A stretch of 64,000 nt of DNA, from contig NZ_JAOCAH010000002.1 in the NCBI RefSeq assembly GCF_029839275.1, positions 62,001 to 126,000 on the forward strand, in the 5' to 3' direction. The translations under genes and the position numbers were made by a program. Shown here one piece after another: positions 1-7,979 of the stretch (positions are counted from its first letter, which is position 1; each line of letters opens with the position of its first letter). Under the pieces are notes generated by a model. It saw nothing but the letters and a program-made list of their open reading frames with translations, had not been told where the DNA came from and ran no database searches. The DNA is from Pseudomonas sp. GD03944 (GTDB lineage Bacteria; Pseudomonadota; Gammaproteobacteria; Pseudomonadales; Pseudomonadaceae).

Positions 1-3000
1 GCGCACCGGCATTGCCGACCGACAGGGTCGCCTGGCACGCCGGGATCAGCGTCGACGGTTCCGGCAGGTAGCCGGCCGGCGCCGTGACGTCCAGCAGGTA
101 GGTGCCGCTCGGCGCCGCCGGGGTCAGGAAGAACTGGTAGAAACCGTCCGGACCGGTGGTCTGGCTGGCGCCGGCCACGCCGCCGACCAGGTGGGCCGCC
201 GGGTCGAAACCGCCCGGACCGACGATGCGCACCACCGCACCGGCAACCGGCTCGCGGGTGACGGCGTCATAGACCACGCCCGACGGATCGACCGGCAGGT
301 TCTGCTCGATGATGTCGCCACCACCGGTGACGTTGATGGTCAGGGTGCGGGTGGCGGTGTCGACGGTGCCGTTGACCGCGCCGTTCGGGTCCTGCGGCAC
401 CGGCGTGCCGTACACCGCGCGGCTGACGGGGTGGTAGAAGGCCAGGCGGTACGTACCTGGCAGCAGGGTCAGGCGGTAGCTGCCGTCTGCACCGGTGATG
501 GTGCTGGCCTGCAGGCGCCCGGCGCTGTCGCGCGCCTCCACGGTCCAGCCTTCGAGGCCGCGTTCGTTGGTGTTCTGCTGCTGGTCACGGCTGGACGACT
601 CGAACCAGACCTTGCCCGACACGCTGGCGCTGGTGGCGGTGCCGTCGCGCTCGCCGAACAGGTAGCCGCTGACGTCGCTGCCGTTGATCTGCACATTGTC
701 GATCACGTCGGTGCCCGGGCCGCCTGGCACGCCACCACCGGTACCGGCGGTGTCGCGCCCGTCCTGGTAACCGGCCGGCTGCGCTTCGGTAACGCGGTAG
801 GTGCCGTTGGGCAGGCCGTCGAAGCGGTAGGTGCCGTCGGCCTCGGTAACAGTGGTGCAGGCGCTCGCCGGCAGCAGCGTGCCGCAGATCGCCGTGCCGT
901 CGGGCGTGGTGCCGCTGAGGGTAATGGTCACCCCGGGGATGCCCTGCTCGTCCGCGCTGCGCTGGCCGTCGTCGTTGCCGTCCAGGTAGACCAGGCCGGA
1001 CAGGCTGGAACCGGTCTCGCCGAAGTCGTACTGGGTGCCGCGGTCGTCCGGGGCGACCACGATGGCGCTGATGCTGTCGCTGCCGGTGGGGTTGTCGTTG
1101 ACCGTGCCGCCCAGGCTACCGGCGTGCTCGCGGCCGTCGGCGAAGGCGTTCAGCGGCGCGCTGCCGTTGGCCTGCTGGGTCAGGGTGTAGCCGCTGGCGT
1201 CGCTGGCCGGCACGGTGAACTGGTAGGCGCCGCTGGCATCGGTCTGCACCGTGCAGCTGGTCTGCACGTCGCACACGTCGACGCCGTTGATGGTGGTGCC
1301 GGACAGGGTGATGGACACGCCCTGGATGCCGGTCTCGCCGGCCTCGCAGATGCCGTTGTCATTGCTGTCCACGCACACCCGGCCCGCCAGGCTGGCGCTG
1401 ACCAGCTCGCCGAACAGGTAGCCGGTGGCCGCGGTGTCGCGCCCCAGGGTGATGCCGCCGACTTCGTCGGTGGTGCCGTTCTGGGTGTGGCTGCCGCCGG
1501 CGTCGCCGATGCTGTCGCGGCCGTCGAAGTAACCGGTGGGCAGGACTTGGATCAGGGTGTAGCCGGTGGCATCAGCCGAATTCAGGTCATCGAACAGGAA
1601 GGTGCCATCGGCACGGGTCTGCACGGTGACGTCCACGGCATTGCCATAGGCATCGTTGCCGGTCAGGCGCACCGGGGTGTTGCCGATGCCGCTTTCGCCG
1701 CTGTCGAAAATCCCGTCGTTGCTGGCGTCGACGAACACCGCACCGGCGATGCTCGACTTGATCACCTGCACCGTGCCGCAGGCGCTGACGTTGTTGCCGG
1801 AAATCGGGTCGATCTGGTCGGTGGTGGCGCTGGCGCAGTTCTGCGCGGTGCCGCCGGTGGGGTAACGGATGAAGCGCACCGGCGCGGTGACCACAGCGGT
1901 GGCGCCGGCGGTCACGGTGCCGAAGTCGCAGGACAGGGCCTGCCCCACCACGCTGCAGGTGCCGTTGGTGTTGTCGGTGGCGTTGACCCAGGTGACGGGC
2001 GTACCGCTGATGTACTCCATGTCCGCCGGCAGGGTGCTGGTCAGGTCGGTCTGGCCGGAGGTGCCGGGGCCGTTGTTGGACACGTTGAACTGCCAGTCGA
2101 ACGGCTCGCGCACTTCCACCGGGCCCTGGTTGGGCACCGCGATGTCGATGTCCGAACGCACGCGGATGGTGGTGGTCTCGGTGTCGATGTCGTCGGCCGG
2201 GTTGGTGTCGTTCTCGTTGGTGCTGACCTGGGCACGGGTGCTGACGGTGTAGCCGCTGGTGTCCGGCATGCTCAGCACGCGGTAGGTCAGGTAGCGGGAA
2301 ATGCTGGCGTCGACCGCGAGCTGGCTTTCGTTGCCGGTGAACTGGCAATTGACGGTCAGGGTCGCCGGGCCGGTGACGCTGCTGCCCACCTGGTCGCACA
2401 GACCGATGTTGGCACCGCCCGGCGCCAGGGCGGCGCCGGTGAAGCGTACGGTCTTGCCCGCTGGCGGGGTCATGTCGTAGGTGAAGCGCACCCCGGTGGC
2501 CAGTGACGGCCCCTGGTTGGTGATGCGCACCAGGTAATCGATGTCGTTGTTGGCGTTGTCGCCGCCGTTGTCCGGGTCGAAGCCCAGCGGGTCCGGGCCG
2601 GCCGGGGTGTTGTCGTTGGTGACGATCAGGGCGTTGAGCGCGGCATTGACCACCGTCACGCTGGCGCTGGCGAAGTTGCCCTGGGTGCCACGGGTGACCG
2701 AGGCGTCGGTGCCGATATCGCCGACCACGCCGGTCAGGTCCTCGGCAGTGGTTGTGCTGTAGACCCGCGCCTGGTTGACCAGGGTCGCGGTGCCCTGGGT
2801 GCCGGCCTGCCAGTTCGGCCGCACCACCACGGTGACGGTGCGCTGCTCGCCCGCCGGCAGGTTGAAGCCGGTACAGGTCAGGGTGTGGCGCCCGGTGGTG
2901 GTGTAGGAGGTGCCGGCGGTCAGGCCGCTGCAGGTGCCGCCGCCCGTGGCGCTCGCGGACAGGAACGTGAAGCCAGGGTCACCGGCGCCGAGGATAAAGT

Positions 3001-5275
3001 CATCCTTGACCACCACGCTGCTGGCGGTGTTCGGCCCGGCGTTGCGGAAGGTCAGGGTGTAGGTGGCGTTGGTACCGGCCTGGAGGCCGGTCGGGGTGAC
3101 CACCTTGGACACCATGTGCAGGTCGGCGATCGGCTGGATGCGCAGGTCCGCCGAGGCCACGTTGTCGCCACGGCGCGGGTCGCCCTGGCTGGTGGAGTAC
3201 ACGGAGGCCTGGTTGGTGAAATCACCGGCATCCAGCGCACGGCTGACCGGGATGTTCACGGTCACGGTGTCGCCGGTCTTCAGGACGCCGCCGGTCTGGT
3301 CGCAACTCACCAGCCCGGTGCCGCTGACCGAGCAACCGAAGGCAGCAGTGGAGCCATTGACGGTGCTCACCACCGCGCTGGGCGCCGCCACCACGGTGCC
3401 GCTGCGGTAGGCCGGCAACTGGTCGCGGATCTGCAGGTCCACGGCGTCGATCGGCGCGCCGGTGGTGTCGCCGTTGTTGCGCACCACCAGGGTGTAGGTG
3501 AGGCCGCTTTCGGTGTTGAGCAGGGTGATGCGGTTGCCGGGGGCGGTTCGGCTGTTCGAGGGCGTGCTCACCGATTTTTCGATGGACAGGTCCACCGAGT
3601 TGGTGGCGGCGGTCGCGGTGACCGAGGCGGAAATGACCCCGATCGGGTTCCACTGGCCGGGGTGGCTGACCGTGGCAGCGTTGGTGAGCACGCCGGCCTG
3701 CTGGGCGCGGGTGACGATCACCAGCGGATCGTTGTCGTTGTTGCGCACCGGAATCGCCTCGGTGTTGGTGCACACCACCGAGGTGCGGCCGGCGCTCGGC
3801 GTGTTCCCCTGCACCGCGCAGTTCCAGGGGCCGCTGGCGCTGACGAAGGTTTCCTGGTTGTCGTTGAGCACGTCGGTCAGGGTCACGCTGCCGGCTTGCG
3901 CCGCGTAGGGGCCTTGCTCGTTGGTGACGCGCAGGACGCTGGTGATATCACTGCCAACCGCCACCGGGTTGGGGCTCTTGGCCTTGGTGAAGGCCAGGTC
4001 CACGGCGTTGTCCGGGCTGACCAGCAGGCTGCGCACCGCGGTGTTATTCGCCGGCAGCGGGTCGACCGGGCCGGCCGCGCCGCCGGTGATGGTCGCGCGG
4101 TTGTCGTTGGCGCCATCGTAGAGACGCGGCGTCGGGTCGTTCGGCGCCAGGGCGGTGATCGTGACGGTGTCGCTGCGGCCACTGGCGAAGCTGCCCGCGT
4201 GGGGGCAGGTCAGCAACTGACCGCTCCAGCTGCAGGCGCCCCAGCCCGCGCCGGCCGGCACGGCGCTGCCGGGGGTGAAGCCCGCTGGCAGCTGGAAGGT
4301 CACGCTCAGGCCATCGCTGGCGGCGCTCGGGCCGGCGTTGCGCGCCGTCAGCACGAAGCGCACTTCCTCGCCCGGGCGGACCGGGGACGGCACCGGCACC
4401 GCCTGGGTGATCTGCAGGTCGGCACCGGGGCTGACGCTGACGGTGGCACTGCTGCTGTTGTTGGCGGTGTTCGGGTCACCGGTGGCCGAGCTGATGGAGC
4501 CGCTGACCGTCACGTTGCCGCTGCTCACCGCATTGGACAGGCGGGTGACGAACGACAGCGCCGGGTAGCTGGCCCCGGAGGCCAGGCTGGCGCCGCGGGT
4601 ACAGGTCAGGGTCTGGCCGGCTGTGGCGCAGTTCCAGCCCGAGCCCGAGGCGGACTGGTAGCTCAGGGTGGCGGGCAAGGTGGTGGTGAAAACCTGGTTG
4701 CTGGCCGCATCCGGGCCGGCGTTGTTGCCACTCACGGTCCAGGTGATGTCGCTGCCGCCGGGCGCGTTCGCCGGCCCGCTCAGCGTGGCGGCCAGGTCGG
4801 CACCGTTGTTGATGGTGGCGCTGCAGTTCTGCTGGTTGTTGGCCGCGTTGGGGTCGGTGTCGGCCGGCCCGGTGGCGAATACGCTGATGCTGCTGATGCT
4901 CGGGCCGGTGGCCGCGGTGGTGCGCAGCTGCAGGCTGACCGTGCCGGACGAGGCGCCCGGCAGCGTCGGGAAGCTGCAGGTGACCGCCCCTGGCGTCGCC
5001 CCGTCATGGGCACAGCCGGCGGAGGCCGAACCGGCGACGTAGGTGGTGGTGGCCGGCAACGGGATGCGGATCGACGCGCCGCTGGCACTGGCCGAGGAGC
5101 CGTTCTCGTAATTGAGATCGACCGTGACCACGCCGCCGCGGATGCCCGGGTTCGGGCTGGTCAGACACTGGGTCAGGCTCAGGTCGACGCTGGCCGCATG
5201 CGCCGCCCCGCCGACCAGCCAGACACTCCCCAACAACGCTTGCAGCAAGCGCTTCCTGCGAATCAAACCCGACAC
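1..5275 (-). CDS. Giant DUF11/SdrD-type secreted surface protein (C-terminus outside window)
   Basis: About 1758 codons are visible and no stop is reached before the window edge. The start is GTG at 5275, with GGAG nine bases upstream. A basic N-terminus (RRKRLLQ), a hydrophobic stretch and AHA|AS form a signal peptide. Residues about 30-1150 are a run of DUF11-type beta-sandwich repeats, recognisable by recurrent NxGPxxA and DPxxxNN motifs. From about residue 1180 there are four SdrD_B/Cna-B-like modules (for example VFVDASNDGIFDSGESGI and VYLDGNDDGQRSADEQGI) with Ca-binding-like acidic loops, then a carboxypeptidase-regulatory-like module near residue 1670. Such proteins are extracellular stalks or adhesins; the export and anchoring signals would lie in the missing C-terminus. 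The frame was checked at three distant points and was consistent. Function as an adhesin is inferred. Confidence 0.85.
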   Translation of the reverse strand, partial: MSGLIRRKRLLQALLGSVWLVGGAAHAASVDLSLTQCLTSPNPGIRGGVVTVDLNYENGSSASASGASIRIPLPATTTYVAGSASAGCAHDGATPGAVTCSFPTLPGASSGTVSLQLRTTAATGPSISSISVFATGPADTDPNAANNQQNCSATINNGADLAATLSGPANAPGGSDITWTVSGNNAGPDAASNQVFTTTLPATLSYQSASGSGWNCATAGQTLTCTRGASLASGASYPALSFVTRLSNAVSSGNVTVSGSISSATGDPNTANNSSSATVSVSPGADLQITQAVPVPSPVRPGEEVRFVLTARNAGPSAASDGLSVTFQLPAGFTPGSAVPAGAGWGACSWSGQLLTCPHAGSFASGRSDTVTITALAPNDPTPRLYDGANDNRATITGGAAGPVDPLPANNTAVRSLLVSPDNAVDLAFTKAKSPNPVAVGSDITSVLRVTNEQGPYAAQAGSVTLTDVLNDNQETFVSASGPWNCAVQGNTPSAGRTSVVCTNTEAIPVRNNDNDPLVIVTRAQQAGVLTNAATVSHPGQWNPIGVISASVTATAATNSVDLSIEKSVSTPSNSRTAPGNRITLLNTESGLTYTLVVRNNGDTTGAPIDAVDLQIRDQLPAYRSGTVVAAPSAVVSTVNGSTAAFGCSVSGTGLVSCDQTGGVLKTGDTVTVNIPVSRALDAGDFTNQASVYSTSQGDPRRGDNVASADLRIQPIADLHMVSKVVTPTGLQAGTNATYTLTFRNAGPNTASSVVVKDDFILGAGDPGFTFLSASATGGGTCSGLTAGTSYTTTGRHTLTCTGFNLPAGEQRTVTVVVRPNWQAGTQGTATLVNQARVYSTTTAEDLTGVVGDIGTDASVTRGTQGNFASASVTVVNAALNALIVTNDNTPAGPDPLGFDPDNGGDNANNDIDYLVRITNQGPSLATGVRFTYDMTPPAGKTVRFTGAALAPGGANIGLCDQVGSSVTGPATLTVNCQFTGNESQLAVDASISRYLTYRVLSMPDTSGYTVSTRAQVSTNENDTNPADDIDTETTTIRVRSDIDIAVPNQGPVEVREPFDWQFNVSNNGPGTSGQTDLTSTLPADMEYISGTPVTWVNATDNTNGTCSVVGQALSCDFGTVTAGATAVVTAPVRFIRYPTGGTAQNCASATTDQIDPISGNNVSACGTVQVIKSSIAGAVFVDASNDGIFDSGESGIGNTPVRLTGNDAYGNAVDVTVQTRADGTFLFDDLNSADATGYTLIQVLPTGYFDGRDSIGDAGGSHTQNGTTDEVGGITLGRDTAATGYLFGELVSASLAGRVCVDSNDNGICEAGETGIQGVSITLSGTTINGVDVCDVQTSCTVQTDASGAYQFTVPASDASGYTLTQQANGSAPLNAFADGREHAGSLGGTVNDNPTGSDSISAIVVAPDDRGTQYDFGETGSSLSGLVYLDGNDDGQRSADEQGIPGVTITLSGTTPDGTAICGTLLPASACTTVTEADGTYRFDGLPNGTYRVTEAQPAGYQDGRDTAGTGGGVPGGPGTDVIDNVQINGSDVSGYLFGERDGTATSASVSGKVWFESSSRDQQQNTNERGLEGWTVEARDSAGRLQASTITGADGSYRLTLLPGTYRLAFYHPVSRAVYGTPVPQDPNGAVNGTVDTATRTLTINVTGGGDIIEQNLPVDPSGVVYDAVTREPVAGAVVRIVGPGGFDPAAHLVGGVAGASQTTGPDGFYQFFLTPAAPSGTYLLDVTAPAGYLPEPSTLIPACQATLSVGNAGA

Positions 5276-5643
5276 GTCGCGACGCTCCGTTATAGCCGTT
5301 GCCCTTTTCGCCGTTCGCAGACGCGCGTCGCGGCGGGGGCAGGAACGAGAAAACGTCTCTGCCCGGAAAGGTCTTGAACGGCGGTGCCAAAAAGTGCGGC
5401 GAAGATCGGGGAACGCGGGAGGTGGAACAAGACAGCAGGCGGCAATCAAAGGTCGCGCCTGGCGCAACGCCCGTCCGGGCAATCAAAGCCCGGCACGGCG
5501 GCGCTTCACGCCCTTGGAAGGTGGGAATTCAGGCAGGCCGGGGGCCGGCTGGCGCGCGCAACGAAACGCTCACCTTTGCCCGGGCGGACGCCCGCATGCG
5601 GTCGTTGCGCGCAGGCAAACGACCAGTGGCAGGAACCATTCGA
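5276..5643. other. Intergenic region upstream of the giant surface protein
   Basis: These 368 bases separate the surface-protein start from the TonB-receptor stop and contain no credible gene. They should hold the surface-protein promoter (minus strand). An 11-bp direct repeat, ggcaatcaaag, occurs at 5441-5451 and 5478-5488 and is the only structure I can point to. No clear T-rich terminator for the TonB-receptor operon is visible. Confidence 0.5.
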
Positions 5644-7977
5644 TCAGTAGCGTGTCCGCAGCGTCACCCCGACGCTGCGCGGGTCGCCCACCAGCACCCC
5701 GTAGTCGCCGGCACCGAGCTGCGCATAGACGGCCGTGAGGTACTGCGTGTCGAACAGGTTGCGCACCCACAGCTCGGTCTCCCAGCGCCCGTCACCCTGG
5801 CGCAACCCCAGGCGCAGGTTGGTCAGCGAACGGGCCGGCAGCCGGCTGCCGGGGCCACCTTCCAGGGTGCCCTGGTAGCCGCTGCGGAAGCTGTAGTCCA
5901 GGCCGCTGTAGGCCTGCCAGCCGGCACTCAGCGGGTGGCGGTAGTCGAGGCCGGCGCTGACGCTCCAGGGCGGCGCGTTGAACAGCCGCTCGCCACTGCG
6001 GTCGCAGGAGAAACGTTGCACGCCCGGGCTGCACGGCGCGTTGTCGAATTCGCGGTAGCGGGCGTCGCTCCAGGCGATGCCGAGACGCAGGTCGAGCCGC
6101 TCGCTGGCGCGCAGCGCCCCTTCCAGCTCGATGCCGCGCAGGCGGACCTTGCCCACATTGATAAGGTTGTTGCGGATCGGCGGCGCGAACTCGTCCACCG
6201 GCGCACTGTTGGAGAGCGCCTGGTAGTCGTCCACATCGGTCTGGTACAGGGTCAGGTCGATGGACGCGCGCTCGTTCCACAGCGTGTGCTTGAGACCCAG
6301 CTCGTAGGCGGTCGCCCGCTCGGCATCGAAGGTCGGCTGGGCGCCGGGCTGGATCACTTCCAGGTTGATGCCACCGGCCTTGTAGCCCCGCGACCAGCTG
6401 GCGTAGCCGAGCAGGTCGTCGCGAAAGCGGTAGCTGACCGCGAGCTGACCGGACAGGTTGCCCTCGTCGATGCTGTCCTGCCGGTAGTAGCGGCCGCCCA
6501 GGGTGGTGGCCCGCAGTTGCGCGCCGCCCAGTTGCGAGACCGGGTCCAGGCCCAGCGGCGCCAGGTCGTGGACCTCGCGCGACAGCCAGCCGCGCTTGCG
6601 TTCCTGGGTGTAGCGCAGGCCGGGGGTGATCGCCAGGCGCGGCGTGGCCTGCCAGGTGAACTGGCCGAACACGGCGCGGCTGTCGCTCCGTTGCTCGCCG
6701 TCGAATGCCTGGCGTGCGCCGGACAACAGCGAGGCCGGGATCATCGCCGGGGTGATGCCCAGCGCCTTGAGTTCTGGCCGGTCGCCGAGGAAGAACGACG
6801 CGGCATCGTCGCCGAAGCCGACACCGATCTGCCGGTTGAAATGCTGACGCAGGTAGTAGAGGCCGACCACGTACTCCAGGGTGTCGCCGACCGAATCGCT
6901 CAGGCGCAGCTCCTGGCTGAACTGGTGCTGGTCGAGGTCCGCGCCGACCTGGGCGACATCCAGCGCCCCGCCGTCGCCGTCCAGATCGGCCTGGTAGCGC
7001 CAGTCCCGGTAGCCGCTGATGCTGGTCAGGGTCATGCCGTTGTCCAGCTGGTGCTCGAGCTGCAGGGTCAGGCCGTTCTGCCGGGTGCGGGTGACGTTGC
7101 GCTGGTCCTGCTGCACCTGCCGGGCGTAGGGGTCCACCGGCAACGGCCGGTAGCCGACGTAGGCCGAGCGTTCCAGGGTCTGCCGGCTGTAGTGGCTGGG
7201 CAGGAACACGTTGCTGTGCTCGTCCTGCCAGCCGTACTCGCCGATCAGCCGGGCACTGAAGCGCTCGTTGGGCGTCCACAGCAACTGCCCGCGAAAGCCT
7301 TGGCGCTGCTGGTCGGCGAGGTCGCGGCCGTCGTAGCGGTTGTCGATCAGGCCGTCGCGCGACACGTCATAGGCGGTGAAGCGCCCCGCCAGCACCTCGT
7401 CGACCAGCGCTCCGGAGACGGTGCCGCGGTACTCGCGCTGGCCGTGTTCGCCATAGGTCAGCTCGGCGCTGCCCTCGGGTTCGAAGGTCGGCGCGCGGCT
7501 GAACAGGCTCACGGCCCCGGCGGTGGTGTTCTTGCCGAACAGGGTGCCCTGGGGGCCGCGCAGCACCTCCACCCGCTCGATGTCCGTCAGCTCGGACACC
7601 GCCATGCCGGCACGCCCCAGGTAGACCCCGTCGAGGAATACCCCGACGCTGCCTTCGAGGCCATCGTTGTAGGCGCTGGAACCGAGCCCGCGAATGCCGT
7701 AGCTGGCAAAGCGCGTGTTGGGCACCGACACCAGCAGGGACGGCACGGCCTGCTGCATGTCCTCCAGGCGGTGCTTGCCTTCGGCGTCCAGGCGCGCGCC
7801 GTCGAGCACACTAAGGGCAATGGGCACGTCCTCGGCACGCTCGCTGCGGTGCCGGGCACTGACCCGCACCTCTTCCAGCTGCAACACCGGCGCCGCGGCC
7901 GGGGCTTCGGCCGCGCCGGCACCGGGTGCCAGCACCGGGGCCCAACTGGCCAGCAACAGGGTCTTGAAACGCTTCAT
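5644..7977 (-). CDS. TonB-dependent outer membrane receptor
   Basis: This 777-residue protein has a signal peptide ending near GAGAAEA, a TonB-box-like segment (EEVRVSA), a plug domain (IALSVLDG, YGIRGLG, VEVLRGPQGTLFGKNTTAG) and a C-terminal 22-strand barrel ending VGVTLRTRY. The barrel contains the family motifs YASWSRGYKAGGIN and LWVRNLFDTQY, which resemble receptors for ferric siderophores or bulky organic compounds. It imports a substrate across the outer membrane using TonB-ExbBD energy. The ATG lies two bases after the stop of the histidine kinase gene, so the two are very likely translationally coupled. The frame stays open far upstream inside the kinase gene, but that extension is only shadow. 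The substrate cannot be read from sequence. Confidence 0.9.
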   Translation of the reverse strand: MKRFKTLLLASWAPVLAPGAGAAEAPAAAPVLQLEEVRVSARHRSERAEDVPIALSVLDGARLDAEGKHRLEDMQQAVPSLLVSVPNTRFASYGIRGLGSSAYNDGLEGSVGVFLDGVYLGRAGMAVSELTDIERVEVLRGPQGTLFGKNTTAGAVSLFSRAPTFEPEGSAELTYGEHGQREYRGTVSGALVDEVLAGRFTAYDVSRDGLIDNRYDGRDLADQQRQGFRGQLLWTPNERFSARLIGEYGWQDEHSNVFLPSHYSRQTLERSAYVGYRPLPVDPYARQVQQDQRNVTRTRQNGLTLQLEHQLDNGMTLTSISGYRDWRYQADLDGDGGALDVAQVGADLDQHQFSQELRLSDSVGDTLEYVVGLYYLRQHFNRQIGVGFGDDAASFFLGDRPELKALGITPAMIPASLLSGARQAFDGEQRSDSRAVFGQFTWQATPRLAITPGLRYTQERKRGWLSREVHDLAPLGLDPVSQLGGAQLRATTLGGRYYRQDSIDEGNLSGQLAVSYRFRDDLLGYASWSRGYKAGGINLEVIQPGAQPTFDAERATAYELGLKHTLWNERASIDLTLYQTDVDDYQALSNSAPVDEFAPPIRNNLINVGKVRLRGIELEGALRASERLDLRLGIAWSDARYREFDNAPCSPGVQRFSCDRSGERLFNAPPWSVSAGLDYRHPLSAGWQAYSGLDYSFRSGYQGTLEGGPGSRLPARSLTNLRLGLRQGDGRWETELWVRNLFDTQYLTAVYAQLGAGDYGVLVGDPRSVGVTLRTRY

Positions 7978-7979
7978 CC

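Noticed and set aside
191..2506. Long plus-strand open frame of 771 codons opposite the surface protein
   Set aside because: It is rich in Gly, Val, Ala and Asp with no domain features, and is the antisense shadow of the real minus-strand frame, which reads as DUF11/SdrD repeats.
2885..5377. Long plus-strand open frame of 830 codons
   Set aside because: It is antisense shadow of the surface protein, with low-complexity composition and no motifs.
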